Shown one piece after another: positions 7,754 through 16,563 of a stretch of DNA of 64,000 nucleotides. The stretch is from Elusimicrobiota bacterium (lineage in GTDB: Bacteria > Elusimicrobiota > Elusimicrobia > Elusimicrobiales > Elusimicrobiaceae): NCBI GenBank assembly GCA_009778915.1, contig WRFH01000001.1, forward strand, positions 310,001 through 374,000. Reading direction: 5' to 3'. Within the stretch, counting starts at the first letter, position 1, and the number at the start of each line of letters is the position of its first letter. The notes below the pieces were generated by a model that was not told where the DNA came from, did no database searches, and worked only from the letters and a program-made list of their open reading frames with translations. Position numbers and translations under genes: made by a program.

Positions 7754-9775
7754 ATGAATATCAAGGCCAAGATGGGCGGCGTACCTAAATGGGTTGTAAG
7801 TTACGTCTCTTTTTTCGCGGTGTGCTGGGTAGTATTTTTTTTCATGCGGTTTGTGTTTTTGTTTGTATACCGCGCGGGGATAACGGCGGCGGTTAAACCT
7901 TACCTGCTGCAGGCCCTTTATATCGGCGCTAAGTTTGATATGCGTCTGGCCGCGTTTCTGGCCATACCGCTTGGTTTGTTTGTTTTTATCGGCAGCTTTT
8001 TTAGAAAAGTTCCCAAAATATTAAAAATCATTCTCGGGGTTTTATATACGGTTATTCTGACGGTGGTCTGCCTTTCTTACGCGGCGGATTTCGGGCAATA
8101 TTCATATCTTGCGATAAGGGTAAACTCGTCTATATTCACGTATCTTGAAAACGCTGCTATTTCTTTTCAAATGGTCTGGGAGACTTACCCCGTTGTGTGG
8201 GTAATTATAGGTTTTATCGTTCTTATTTTCCTTATATATAAGTTCGCGTCGTTTTTTATTAATATGGGCTTTGACGGGAAAAAGGACGGCTGGAAGAAAA
8301 AAACCGCGTGGGGCGCCGGGCTGCTTGTGCTTACTTTCGCCGCGTGCTGGGGCGCGCTTGGGCAGTATCCGCTGCGGTGGAGCAACGCTTATTTTACCAG
8401 CAATAATTTTGTTTCCAATCTGGCGTTAAACCCGATGCTTAATGTCATAGACACTTACAGTTTTGCCAGAGAAGTTCCTTACGATATTGAGAAAGTCAAA
8501 AAATATTATCCGATGATGGCGGACTTTCTGGGCGTAGATAAACCGGATATCAATACTTTAAATTTTGAGCGCGTGCGCCCGGGCAAAGATTTGGGCAAAA
8601 AATATAACGTGGTTTTAATTTTTATGGAAAGTTTCGCGTGGAACAAATCCTCTTTTACAAACGACGGCAAATTTGACGCTACGCCGAACGCCAAAAAACT
8701 GGCGGCGGATTCCCTGCTGTTTTCGCAGTATTACTCGCCGACGTCGGCCACGGCCAGAAGCGTGTTTGCCGCGCTTGCCAGCATACCGGACGTGACTTCG
8801 TTCCAGACCAGTTCCCGCAACCCGCTTATCGTTAACCAAAATATGATTGCGAACAGTTATGACGGCTATGAAAAAATGTATTTTATCGGCGGCAGCGCCA
8901 GCTGGGGGAACATACGCGGTTTACTTTCCCACAATCTTGACGGTCTGCGTTTGTATGAGGAAGGGGATTATACTTCACCGCGTAACGACGTATGGGGCAT
9001 TTCGGACTGGGATTTGTTCCATGAGGCGGACGCCGTTTTAAAGAAAGAAACCAAACCTTTCTTTGCCGTCATACAAACGGCGGGCTATCACAGGCCTTAT
9101 ACGATTCCGCAAAACCACGGCGATTTTCAGGAAGTCACAGGTTTGACGCAGGACGAACTGACGGACCACAGTTTTAATTCCATAGAGGAATTTAATTCGC
9201 TGCGTTTTTCAGACTACGCGCTGGGCGAGTTTATAAGACTTGCAAAACAAAGCCCTTATTATAAAGATACGGTGTTTGTCATTTACGGGGACCACGGTCT
9301 TGCGGCGGCGAAATCCGTCAACATGCCGCGCGGATACGTGGAATACAATTTAATCAACCAGCAGGTGCCGCTGATAATCCACGCGCCGGCGCTTGTAAAG
9401 CCGGCGGTAATAGACAGAACGGCCAGCGAGGTTGATATTATGCCGACGGTCTCCGCTTTAATAGGCCAGCCGTACCGCACGGCGGCGCTGGGGCGCGACA
9501 TACTGGACCCGGCTTTTAAAAACAAAGCCGGCGCGCTGGTATTCGGCTGGTCCTCATACCCGCCGATAATCGCTTATGTTTCCGGCGATGACTTTTATTT
9601 TGACAAAGCTGGTTCCGAAGGTTTATACAAATTCGAGGACCCGAAGAATTATAATGTTAACCTGCAGACTCAAAATAAAGTATTATTTGATAAAATGAAT
9701 GACATGGCGCACGCTCTGTACGAGACTTCACGCTATATGTTATACAACAACAAGAAAATTGAGGAGAAAAAATGA
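7754..9775 (+). CDS. LTA synthase-like sulfatase-family membrane phosphotransferase
   Basis: A 673-residue protein with about five N-terminal membrane segments (residues 15-225) and an outward-facing sulfatase-fold domain (about 275-620). The domain opens with LIFMESFAW, whose Glu is a metal ligand. The nucleophile region reads TSATARSVFAALASIPD, and a distal GDHG metal site follows, so the layout is that of LtaS, OpgB and related phosphoglycerol or phosphoethanolamine transferases. In a Gram-negative cell the likely acceptor is a periplasmic glycan or lipid rather than teichoic acid. It overlaps lemA by four bases (ATGA), so translation is probably coupled. The substrate cannot be read from sequence. 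Confidence 0.85.
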   Translation: MNIKAKMGGVPKWVVSYVSFFAVCWVVFFFMRFVFLFVYRAGITAAVKPYLLQALYIGAKFDMRLAAFLAIPLGLFVFIGSFFRKVPKILKIILGVLYTVILTVVCLSYAADFGQYSYLAIRVNSSIFTYLENAAISFQMVWETYPVVWVIIGFIVLIFLIYKFASFFINMGFDGKKDGWKKKTAWGAGLLVLTFAACWGALGQYPLRWSNAYFTSNNFVSNLALNPMLNVIDTYSFAREVPYDIEKVKKYYPMMADFLGVDKPDINTLNFERVRPGKDLGKKYNVVLIFMESFAWNKSSFTNDGKFDATPNAKKLAADSLLFSQYYSPTSATARSVFAALASIPDVTSFQTSSRNPLIVNQNMIANSYDGYEKMYFIGGSASWGNIRGLLSHNLDGLRLYEEGDYTSPRNDVWGISDWDLFHEADAVLKKETKPFFAVIQTAGYHRPYTIPQNHGDFQEVTGLTQDELTDHSFNSIEEFNSLRFSDYALGEFIRLAKQSPYYKDTVFVIYGDHGLAAAKSVNMPRGYVEYNLINQQVPLIIHAPALVKPAVIDRTASEVDIMPTVSALIGQPYRTAALGRDILDPAFKNKAGALVFGWSSYPPIIAYVSGDDFYFDKAGSEGLYKFEDPKNYNVNLQTQNKVLFDKMNDMAHALYETSRYMLYNNKKIEEKK

Positions 9776-10326
9776 TAACCATAATCGTAATCGCCGTAGT
9801 AGTCATTTTAGCCGTTTATTTCGCCGCGTCTTATAACGGTTTTGTGACGCTGCGCAACCGCGTCAGAGAAGCGTGGAGCGATATTGACGTGCAGATGAAA
9901 CGCCGCTATGACCTAATCCCCAATTTGGTTGAAACGGTTAAAGGCTACGCCGCGCATGAAAGCGGCACCTTTGAAAAAGTCATCCAGGCGCGCAATATGG
10001 CCATGAACGGCCCGCGGGACCCGGAAACGCTGGCTAAGAATGAAAATATTCTGTCCGGCACGCTGAAAAGCATTTTCGCTTTGCAGGAATCTTACCCGGA
10101 CCTTAAAGCTAACCAGAACTTTTTAAAACTGCAGGACGAACTGAGAGACACCGAAGATAAAATCCAGTCCGCCCGCAGGTTTTATAACGGCAACGTGCTT
10201 TCGCTTAACACCAAAGTGGAGCAGTTCCCGAGCAATATTATAGCCAACATGTTCAGTTTCCAGAAAGAGAAATTTTTCGAGCTGGACGACGCGGCCGCCA
10301 GACAAGCTGTTCAGGTTAAGTTCTAA
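9772..10326 (+). CDS. lemA: LemA family protein
   Basis: A 184-residue LemA-family protein: one N-terminal membrane helix (residues 2-19) followed by the typical YNGFVTLRNRVREAWSDIDVQMKRRYDLIPNLVETVKGY helical core (shown in part) and an NVLSLNTKVEQFPSNIIANMF-type C-terminal helix. LemA proteins are envelope proteins often found beside HtpX-type M48 proteases, and such a gene follows here after a 193-bp repeat. The molecular role of the family is poorly defined. The start overlaps the sulfatase stop. Confidence 0.92.
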   Translation: MITIIVIAVVVILAVYFAASYNGFVTLRNRVREAWSDIDVQMKRRYDLIPNLVETVKGYAAHESGTFEKVIQARNMAMNGPRDPETLAKNENILSGTLKSIFALQESYPDLKANQNFLKLQDELRDTEDKIQSARRFYNGNVLSLNTKVEQFPSNIIANMFSFQKEKFFELDDAAARQAVQVKF

Positions 10327-10339
10327 TTTTTTATCTTTT

Positions 10340-10532
10340 CCCTCTCCCTGAAAGGGAGAGGGGAGGGTGAGGGTTCTGAACACAATATGTACACAAAATG
10401 GTGTCGTGTTGTTATAAAATAAAGTTTGGTTTTTTACCTTATCGGCCCCGGAATGGCGATGTCTTGAATAGATTTACGGCGTATATTGTGTATAAAACCC
10501 TCACCTGTGTCCTCTCCCTTTCAGGGAGAGGA
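10340..10532. repeat. 193-bp MITE-like intergenic element, copy A
   Basis: The element has inverted ends: CCCTCTCCCTGAAAGGGAG... at the left and CCCTTTCAGGGAGAGG at the right. Each end also folds on itself, followed inward by AGGGTGAGGGTT and its mirror AACCCTCACCT. The central core TTATCGGCCCCGGAATGGCG, continuing with ATGTCTTGAATAGATTT, is shared with the copies at 44040 and 47762. All three are 193 bp by my boundaries. This copy separates lemA from htpX. Confidence 0.85.
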
Positions 10533-10555
10533 AAGCCAATAGGACTAAAATCTCT

Positions 10556-11527
10556 ATGACGCCCAAAACCACATACGAATTTATCGGTGAGAATAAACGC
10601 AAAACGGTTTTAATCGTTTTGCTGTTTCCGCTTTTGTTCGCCGCGCTGGCTTACGTTACCATACTGCTTATAACGCCTTTTATAATGGAGGCGGAACACG
10701 GCGGCGCGCTTTACAATCAAACCACGGTGGCTTACGCAAATTATTTTTCCGCTTTTATTATTCCGGCGGCCGTAGGTCTGCTGGTCGTGTGGCTGGTCAT
10801 AAGTTACTTTACCGGCGGGAACATGATTTTGTCCTCGGCTGGCGCCGTTGAAATTACCCGCGCCAATTATCCTGACATTTACAATTTGGCTGATTCCGTC
10901 GCCATAGCCGCCGGTCTTCCCACGCCGAAAATTTATTTGATGCAGGACAGTTCGCTGAACGCTTTCGCCACCGGTCGGGACCCGGAGCACGCCGCTATCG
11001 CGCTTACGTCCGGCATAATTGAAAAACTTAACCGGCAGGAACTTGAGACGGTAATCGGTCATGAGATGGCGCATATCGGCAACCGCGACATCAGGCTTAT
11101 GGTCATAGTTGTTTCCGGTATAGCGTTTTTTACTTTCGCGGGGTGGATGATTTTGCGTTTCGGCCGCGTCCGTGCCAAAAAGCAGGCCGCGCTTATAATT
11201 TTTGCCGCCGGCATGGTCTGCCTGATATACGGTTATCTTGTAGCGCCGTTAATAAGGCTGGCGTTATCGCGCCGGCGGGAATTTCAGGCGGACGCCACGT
11301 CCGCTCTTTTAACGCGCAACCCTGCCGCGCTGGCCTCCGCGCTTGAAAAAATTTCCGGGAACAGCATTGTGGAAGAACTTAAGGAGCACGAGGCCGTTTC
11401 CGCCATGTGCATAGAGGACCCGCTTCACAAGCAGGGCATATTTTCCTTCTTAAGCGGCATGTACGCCACCCACCCGCCGGCAGAGGCCCGCATAGCCGCG
11501 CTGCGCGAAATGGACGGCAAAATCTAA
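10556..11527 (+). CDS. htpX: M48 family zinc metalloprotease HtpX
   Basis: A 323-residue membrane protease of the HtpX group, which degrades misfolded membrane proteins. Two N-terminal membrane segments (about 18-42 and 62-86) precede the zinc site GHEMAHIGNRD (about residue 165). Two more hydrophobic segments follow, then the third-ligand region RRREFQADATSALL. Pairing with lemA is a recurrent arrangement. The ATG at 10556 follows the MITE copy closely with no strong ribosome site (AGGACTAAAATCTCT upstream). A 15-bp hairpin follows the gene. Confidence 0.92.
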   Translation: MTPKTTYEFIGENKRKTVLIVLLFPLLFAALAYVTILLITPFIMEAEHGGALYNQTTVAYANYFSAFIIPAAVGLLVVWLVISYFTGGNMILSSAGAVEITRANYPDIYNLADSVAIAAGLPTPKIYLMQDSSLNAFATGRDPEHAAIALTSGIIEKLNRQELETVIGHEMAHIGNRDIRLMVIVVSGIAFFTFAGWMILRFGRVRAKKQAALIIFAAGMVCLIYGYLVAPLIRLALSRRREFQADATSALLTRNPAALASALEKISGNSIVEELKEHEAVSAMCIEDPLHKQGIFSFLSGMYATHPPAEARIAALREMDGKI

Positions 11528-11545
11528 ATCCGATTAATTTTATAT

Positions 11546-11582
11546 GGGCCTAAAGACCTAGGGATAGTAGGTCTTTAGGCCC
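11546..11582. terminator. Perfect 15-bp stem-loop downstream of htpX
   Basis: GGGCCTAAAGACCTA pairs perfectly with TAGGTCTTTAGGCCC across a 7-base loop. There is no clear T-run, so it may be a repeat or processing hairpin rather than a classic intrinsic terminator. Its right arm plus TTG recurs with one mismatch at 16564-16581. Confidence 0.55.
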
Positions 11583-11644
11583 TTGTGTATATTTACAATA
11601 ATCTTATACTATTAGAGTAGGTAGTTACTAAGAGGAAGATTATT

Positions 11645-12712
11645 ATGAAAAAAATTATTTCATTGTTCATATGTATTTTTATGGCCGCGGCCGCTTTCGC
11701 GTGGACGGATTTTAGCGCCGTTGAGCAGCAAATCCAACAGCTAAAGCAAAATCCCAACCCCAACCCGGTTGGAGACACCGTGAAACTTTATTATTTTACT
11801 TTTGAAAAATGCCCGTGGTGCAAGTTATTTGAAAAGAGTTTTTTTAATGATTTTTATGCAACCTATAAAGAAACTTACAAAGGCAAACTTGAGATTATAA
11901 AGGTAGATATATTGGAAGGCTGCAACGGGGAAGTTTATAAAAATGCCTTGCTGTTATATGCTCCGGGCAAGCTCGCCGGAGTACCGGCGATTATAGTGGG
12001 CGGTACTTATATATTAGGCCCCGACCACGATGGAAAGGACGTAACCGCCGCGATTGACAAAGCCATCAAAAATCACGAACAAACAAAAGTATCCCTTAAC
12101 GCGGAATGCGAAAAAGATTTACCGCCGTTGATACGAGCCGTCAAAGAGAGCGACTTGGCAAAAGTGAAAACCGAGTACGCCAAAGCGCCGCAGAGCCTTG
12201 CTCTGACGGACGAAACAGGCCAAACCGCTTTAATGTGGGCTGTATTGTCCGGCAATCATGAAATAGCTAAATTTCTTATATCGGTAACGCCTAAAGAAAA
12301 TATTGACCAGGCTGATAAGTACGGTGAAACCGCGCTTCTTTGTACGGTAAAGGGCAACGGCGATAATATCGAGATTGCCAAACTGCTTATCGCAAAGGGA
12401 GCAAGCATGAAAGGACTTTTAGACGGGGCGACAACCTATCCGGGCAATGAGGAAATTTTTGACATCGCCATTCAATCCGTCACTGCGGAAGAGATGGCGG
12501 AACTGAACGTGCCATCTGAAAAAAAACACTGGAACATACTCCTGTCCGCTGCTAACACCAGCCAGCTTTATAAAGCTAAAAAACTTATTGAAGCCGGCGC
12601 CGTGGTTTATGAATCCCAGAGAGAAACAATTGATGAAGCTACGAAAAACTCCCCGGAAATGAAAGCGTTGTTACTTTCAGTCATACAGCCTGATCCTGTA
12701 AAGCAGGATTGA
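11645..12712 (+). CDS. Exported thioredoxin-like / ankyrin-repeat fusion protein
   Basis: A 355-residue protein with a signal peptide (residues 1-19, ending AAFA-W). Residues about 45-150 form a thioredoxin-like domain with an active-site CPWC (Cys56, Cys59) and a GVPAIIVGG segment containing the expected cis-proline. Residues about 160-340 carry ankyrin-like repeats (DETGQTALMWAVLSGNHEIA, DKYGETALL). A periplasmic thiol-disulfide role is likely, with the ankyrin part as a protein-binding scaffold. The ribosome site is AGAGGAAG. The gene is monocistronic, ending in a bidirectional terminator. Given the many cysteine-rich exported proteins nearby, one of them could be a client, but this is inference. 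Confidence 0.8.
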   Translation: MKKIISLFICIFMAAAAFAWTDFSAVEQQIQQLKQNPNPNPVGDTVKLYYFTFEKCPWCKLFEKSFFNDFYATYKETYKGKLEIIKVDILEGCNGEVYKNALLLYAPGKLAGVPAIIVGGTYILGPDHDGKDVTAAIDKAIKNHEQTKVSLNAECEKDLPPLIRAVKESDLAKVKTEYAKAPQSLALTDETGQTALMWAVLSGNHEIAKFLISVTPKENIDQADKYGETALLCTVKGNGDNIEIAKLLIAKGASMKGLLDGATTYPGNEEIFDIAIQSVTAEEMAELNVPSEKKHWNILLSAANTSQLYKAKKLIEAGAVVYESQRETIDEATKNSPEMKALLLSVIQPDPVKQD

Positions 12713-12727
12713 AGGACGATATTTTTT

Positions 12728-12762
12728 AAACCCGCGCGGCTTAAAATGCCGCGCGGGTTTTT
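12728..12762. terminator. Bidirectional intrinsic terminator
   Basis: The stem CCCGCGCGGC/GCCGCGCGGG has A-runs on the left and T-runs on the right. It lies between the convergent thioredoxin-ankyrin and SpoIID-domain genes. Confidence 0.85.
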
Positions 12763-12768
12763 GTATCG

Positions 12769-14820
12769 TTAATTTTTTCTTATATCTTTTAATTCCGTGC
12801 CGGGGTAATAGTGAAGGATAATATCTTCATATTTTTGGCCTTCGTCGGCGCGGCCCGCCGCGCCGGTCTGGCAGAAACCCACGCCGTGGCCCCAGCCGCC
12901 GCCGAAAAATACGAACTCTTTTAATTCCTTGTTAACATACACCGGCTGCACTATAAAATACGTGCTGCGCAGCATGCCCAGCGCCAGGTTATGTCTTATG
13001 TTGTTTTCTTTTTCCAGCGTGACCGTGCCCTTTTCGCCGGTTACTAAAACTTTGCTGACGTAGCCGCTAATGCTTCTCTCCGCCGGAACAATGCTCAAAA
13101 TTTTGCCGATATCTTTTTTATTTTTTTTGATGATATCGCGCAAATCGCTTTCCTGCACAACTCGGGCCCAGCGGTATGACGCCGGGCTTAAAAAGCGCGT
13201 AAATTTGCTGTAAGCGTCCTGCGGGTACTGCAGCAGTTCTTTAAACTGGTACGGCTGCAGGTTTTCAAAATCAAAATTTTTATAATCGCTCGTCGGCACA
13301 AGATAAGGAGAGTCGGACCAGCCGGCGTCTTTCGAGCTCTGCGTAAACCCGCCGCAGTTGGATGAAAACACGGCGTCCGCCGGTTTGCCTTTATAATCCA
13401 ACGTCATGCCTTCGGTGGCTCTGACGGCTTCCGTCGCGGTCTCTGATTCCGCTTGGACGCCGCCGTAAACCTGGCAGTTCTGCGTGTCGCACAAGTCATA
13501 GCCGTATTTTTTGTGGCGGCCAAGATGTCGCAGCGCGTAAGTGCGCGCGAGGACGGCCTGCGCCCGCAGCGCTTCCGGCGGGAATCGCGTCGGCATTTCC
13601 GAGGCCAACACCCCGGCGACGTAATCTTCAATATTCACGTGGTTTATTATGACAAGCGTTTTCAGGCGGCGGTTGTATGTTACTTCAATGTCGCCGCGGT
13701 ATTCTTTGTCGTCCACGCTGGCCCATGTCATGGCCGCGCCGGTCATTATTTTTCTTAAAATTATCGTCGGGATATGTACGTCTGTTGCAACGGGTTTTAT
13801 TGTTACTCCCGACGTGAAAAGTATTTGCGGCTTTTTCGGCGGGATTATATAGGTTTTTCCTTTTATTATTTTTATTTCCCAGTCTCCGCCTTTGCTTCCG
13901 GCGGCGACTGCCGCGCCGGTTTTTGAATCTGCTATTTTAAAATCGCCGTTGACGTTAAAAATAAGATTATCCCGCGCGGACGGGCTGCCGTCCGCTTTTG
14001 CGCCTATGCCTACTTTTATGACGGGCAGACTGCTTTCATCCACCGCTATTTGTTTTACGATTGTGTGCGCGGAAATTTCTTTAGGCTGCAAAATTTCCTG
14101 CTGGGTTTTGGTGAGTTTCGGCGTTAATTCGTCCATCGCTTTTTTTGCGGTTTCAATATTTTTATCCGCCGTGTAAACTGTGCGGTACTGCTTCCACGCT
14201 TCGTTTATATTTTGCAGTTTTTCCAAAACGCCGGCGTAACGCAGCCGCGCCTCCAGAAACTGGCTGTCGTAATTTACGGCTTTAAGGTAATACTTTGCGG
14301 CGGAAGAATAATCCTTTTTATCCTCGTAAAGCGTGCCGAGCATATAATTGGAATATGAAACCAGCGTTTCTCCTTTCGCCGCGGTTTCAAGGCTGGCCGC
14401 CGCCGCGTCCGTTTCACCCAGACCTAATTGGCTGCGCGCGAGGTCAATATAATATAAATCTTTTTTATTTTGCTCGAGCATCGCCGAAAATATTTTTTCG
14501 GACGCTAAAAACTGTCCGTCGGAAAGATACGCTTCGCCGAGATATTCCAGCAGTTCCGCGTCTTTCTGGTAAATTTTCAGCGCGGCGTTTACGATGTCCG
14601 TACAATCGCGCGGGCGGCCGAGTTCCATTGCGATAAACGCCGCGTTTAAAAACGCGTCTTTGTTTTGGTTTTTCTTGGAAATATTTTTATAAGTTTCCAG
14701 CGCGGCTTCATGTTCCCCGGCGAAATATTGGTTTTTAGCTTCATTCAAAAGCGCGGCGGCGTCGTCCTGCGCGAACAGGCACGTGGGTAGCAAAATAAGT
14801 AAAAATAAAAATTTTTTCAT
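12769..14820 (-). CDS. SpoIID/LytB-domain protein with TPR repeats
   Basis: A 683-residue exported protein. I start it at the ATG 14818-14820 because it begins directly with a signal peptide (MKKFLFLLILLPTCLFAQ); a longer upstream reading runs into lipA. Residues about 25-260 are TPR-like helices (LNEAKNQYFAGEHEAALETY). Residues about 390-660 form a SpoIID domain: VNIEDYVAGVLASEMP, ALRAQAVLARTYAL, and near the end GGGWGHGVGFCQTGA. SpoIID-type enzymes are lytic transglycosylases acting on denuded glycan strands, so a peptidoglycan role in the periplasm is likely. It is divergent from lipA across 22 bases. Confidence 0.88.
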   Translation of the reverse strand: MKKFLFLLILLPTCLFAQDDAAALLNEAKNQYFAGEHEAALETYKNISKKNQNKDAFLNAAFIAMELGRPRDCTDIVNAALKIYQKDAELLEYLGEAYLSDGQFLASEKIFSAMLEQNKKDLYYIDLARSQLGLGETDAAAASLETAAKGETLVSYSNYMLGTLYEDKKDYSSAAKYYLKAVNYDSQFLEARLRYAGVLEKLQNINEAWKQYRTVYTADKNIETAKKAMDELTPKLTKTQQEILQPKEISAHTIVKQIAVDESSLPVIKVGIGAKADGSPSARDNLIFNVNGDFKIADSKTGAAVAAGSKGGDWEIKIIKGKTYIIPPKKPQILFTSGVTIKPVATDVHIPTIILRKIMTGAAMTWASVDDKEYRGDIEVTYNRRLKTLVIINHVNIEDYVAGVLASEMPTRFPPEALRAQAVLARTYALRHLGRHKKYGYDLCDTQNCQVYGGVQAESETATEAVRATEGMTLDYKGKPADAVFSSNCGGFTQSSKDAGWSDSPYLVPTSDYKNFDFENLQPYQFKELLQYPQDAYSKFTRFLSPASYRWARVVQESDLRDIIKKNKKDIGKILSIVPAERSISGYVSKVLVTGEKGTVTLEKENNIRHNLALGMLRSTYFIVQPVYVNKELKEFVFFGGGWGHGVGFCQTGAAGRADEGQKYEDIILHYYPGTELKDIRKN

Positions 14821-14826
14821 ATTTAC

Positions 14827-14832
14827 TATAAT
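14827..14832 (+). promoter_or_regulatory. -10 hexamer of lipA, near-leaderless
   Basis: TATAAT ending 10 bases before the lipA ATG, inside a 22-base divergent spacer. The spacing is the same as at carA. No Shine-Dalgarno is visible. Confidence 0.5.
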
Positions 14833-14842
14833 TTTACTTAAT

Positions 14843-15715
14843 ATGATACCTGGTTGGCTAAAAGATATGGTGGCAAAAAATAAAACGGCGCTGCATGACG
14901 GCAGCACGGCGTGCGTTGACCGCGCTTTGCAAGACGGCGGATTGCATACCGTCTGCCATTCCGCCAAGTGCCCGAACCGCGGAGAATGTTTTGCCGCCGG
15001 CGAAACCACTATTATGATTTTAGGCGACATTTGCACGCGCGGTTGCAAATTTTGCGCCGTCAGCCGCGCATGTCCTAAACCCATTGACGCGGACGAACCG
15101 CGCCGCGTCGCCCATGCCGTGAAAAAAATGGGAATAAAATACGTCGTGTTAACTTCGCCGACGCGCGATGATTTAAAGGACGGCGGCGCGCGGCATTTTT
15201 ACAACGTGATTACCGAGATTAAAAATCAAAACCCTGGTGTTTTGGTTGAACCGCTTGTGCCGGATTTCGCCGGGAATTTTGAAAGTCTGAAAACTGTTTT
15301 GGCCGCCAGGCCAGCAGTGTTGGCGCATAATATTGAGACGGTGTCCGCACTCTACGACGAAGTCCGCGCCGGAGCGGATTACCGGCGGTCGCTTAATCTG
15401 CTAAAAGAAAGCAAAAAAATTGCGCCTGAAATTTTGACGAAAAGCGGAATCATGCTCGGCCTTGGCGAAACTGAGGACCAGCTGCGCGCCGTCATAAAAG
15501 ATTTGGCGGAACACGGCGTTGATATTTTGACTTTGGGCCAGTATCTGGCGCCTTCGCCCGCGCATAACGCCGTCAAACGCTACGCGGAGCCGGAAGAATA
15601 TAAACGGCTGGAAGATTTCGCGCTATCCGTCGGTTTCAAAGCCGTCGCCGCCGGGCCGCTGGTGCGCAGCTCTTACAAAGCCGGAGAGTTATATAAGCGT
15701 GCTAAAAAAAGGTAA
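14843..15715 (+). CDS. lipA: Lipoyl synthase
   Basis: A 290-residue radical SAM enzyme that inserts two sulfur atoms into protein-bound octanoyl groups to make lipoyl cofactor. Both iron-sulfur cluster motifs are present: the auxiliary-cluster CHSAKCPNRGEC and the radical-SAM CTRGCKFC. Also typical are VLTSPTRDDLKDGG (T-S instead of the usual T-S-V-D), SGIMLGLGETEDQ and TLGQYLAPS. The start at 14843 gives the normal N-terminus MIPGWLK; a TTG-type start 60 bases upstream would run into the neighbouring gene. The final Ser of the RSSY motif, which ligates the auxiliary cluster, is present. Confidence 0.95.
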   Translation: MIPGWLKDMVAKNKTALHDGSTACVDRALQDGGLHTVCHSAKCPNRGECFAAGETTIMILGDICTRGCKFCAVSRACPKPIDADEPRRVAHAVKKMGIKYVVLTSPTRDDLKDGGARHFYNVITEIKNQNPGVLVEPLVPDFAGNFESLKTVLAARPAVLAHNIETVSALYDEVRAGADYRRSLNLLKESKKIAPEILTKSGIMLGLGETEDQLRAVIKDLAEHGVDILTLGQYLAPSPAHNAVKRYAEPEEYKRLEDFALSVGFKAVAAGPLVRSSYKAGELYKRAKKR

Positions 15716-15718
15716 AAT
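15713..15718 (+). promoter_or_regulatory. -10 hexamer of the lipoprotein-luxS pair (leaderless arrangement)
   Basis: TAAAAT overlaps the lipA stop codon and ends exactly six bases before the lipoprotein ATG. A weak AAAGGT also precedes it, so a leadered reading cannot be excluded. Confidence 0.4.
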
Positions 15719-15724
15719 ATCAGT

Positions 15725-16015
15725 ATGAAATTTTTGGGAAGAATTTTTTTAATTATTTTTGCCGCCGCCGTACTGGCCGCGTGCGAGGGGGAACAGCCGC
15801 CGCACTGGTGGGACCCGAGCGGCAAATATTCTAATCTTACTCCGCCGCAGCAGGTAATCGCGCCGCAGGCGCAGCCGGCGGCCGCGCAGCCCGCGCAAAC
15901 CGTACAATCTCCCGCGCCAGAGCCGCAGGCGGAAGAAACTTTTACGCCGGTAAAATCCGCGTCCGTAGAAGTTGACGACCTTCCCGTCCCCAGCGTTTTA
16001 GATGGGCAAAATTAG
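15725..16015 (+). CDS. Small proline-rich lipoprotein
   Basis: A 96-residue predicted lipoprotein. A lysine/arginine start and a hydrophobic stretch lead to the lipobox VLAAC, with Cys19 as the lipidated residue. The mature part is low-complexity and rich in Pro, Ala and Gln (residues 38-70), which suggests a flexible spacer anchored to a membrane. The luxS start follows 12 bases after its stop, so the two are probably co-transcribed. I do not recognise a family. Confidence 0.7.
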   Translation: MKFLGRIFLIIFAAAVLAACEGEQPPHWWDPSGKYSNLTPPQQVIAPQAQPAAAQPAQTVQSPAPEPQAEETFTPVKSASVEVDDLPVPSVLDGQN

Positions 16016-16027
16016 AGGAGTAACTTT

Positions 16028-16477
16028 ATGAAACACATTGTTGAAAGTTTTAACATAGACCATACGAAAGTCACCGCTCCTTTTATAAGGCGGGCGGACG
16101 AAATAATGTCGCCGAAAGGGGATATTGTCACAAAGTTAGACGTCCGCTTTACGCAGCCCAATAAAGAATTTATGGATATGGCCGCCATGCATACGCTGGA
16201 GCATTTGCTGGCCACTTTTTTAAGGGAAGGCAAGTATCAGATTATAGATTTTTCGCCGATGGGCTGCCAGACCGGGTTTTATCTGACTATGTTCGGCAGG
16301 ACGGACCTTATGGAATTTAAAGTTTTTTTTGAAAACTGTCTTAAAAAAGTTTTGGCGTATGACGGCGACGTAATCGGCGCAAAGGAAAAGGAGTGCGGGA
16401 ACTATAAAAATCACTCTCTTGTGTCCGCCAAAAATTTTGCAAGGAAGTTTTTAGACGGAAAAGCTACGATAATATAA
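16028..16477 (+). CDS. luxS: S-ribosylhomocysteine lyase (autoinducer-2 synthase)
   Basis: A 149-residue LuxS, which splits S-ribosylhomocysteine into homocysteine and DPD, the precursor of autoinducer-2, in the activated-methyl cycle. The metal-binding HTLEH (His55, Glu58, His59) and the distal Cys123 in KECGNY are present, as is the catalytic Cys80 in SPMGCQTGFY. A strong ribosome site (GAGGAG) precedes the ATG. Length is slightly below the usual 155-170. A T-rich terminator follows. Whether the product is used for signalling or only for methyl recycling cannot be told from this window; no pfs or lsr gene is seen. Confidence 0.95.
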   Translation: MKHIVESFNIDHTKVTAPFIRRADEIMSPKGDIVTKLDVRFTQPNKEFMDMAAMHTLEHLLATFLREGKYQIIDFSPMGCQTGFYLTMFGRTDLMEFKVFFENCLKKVLAYDGDVIGAKEKECGNYKNHSLVSAKNFARKFLDGKATII

Positions 16478-16493
16478 TTTTTTAGATTTAACG

Positions 16494-16531
16494 TCCCGCC
16501 GGCAATATTTTATTGCCGGCGGGATTTTTTT
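16494..16531 (+). terminator. Intrinsic terminator of luxS
   Basis: TCCCGCCGGCAAT pairs with ATTGCCGGCGGGA and is followed by a run of seven T. Confidence 0.9.
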
Positions 16532-16563
16532 GCCGCGGGAGGAATTTAGGCCTATGCGCGCCG

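Noticed and set aside
7754-9775. True lipoteichoic acid synthase
   Set aside because: The rest of the window (LPS-type acyltransferase, SecDF-YajC, many lipoproteins) points to a Gram-negative envelope, so only a family-level call is justified.
14783-14842. Longer N-terminus for lipA
   Set aside because: It would run into the SpoIID-domain gene; the ATG at 14843 gives the normal lipoyl synthase start and fits the -10 spacing.
14821-15084. N-terminal extension of the SpoIID-domain protein
   Set aside because: An 88-codon extension would overlap lipA and bury the signal peptide; the ATG at 14820 begins directly with one.
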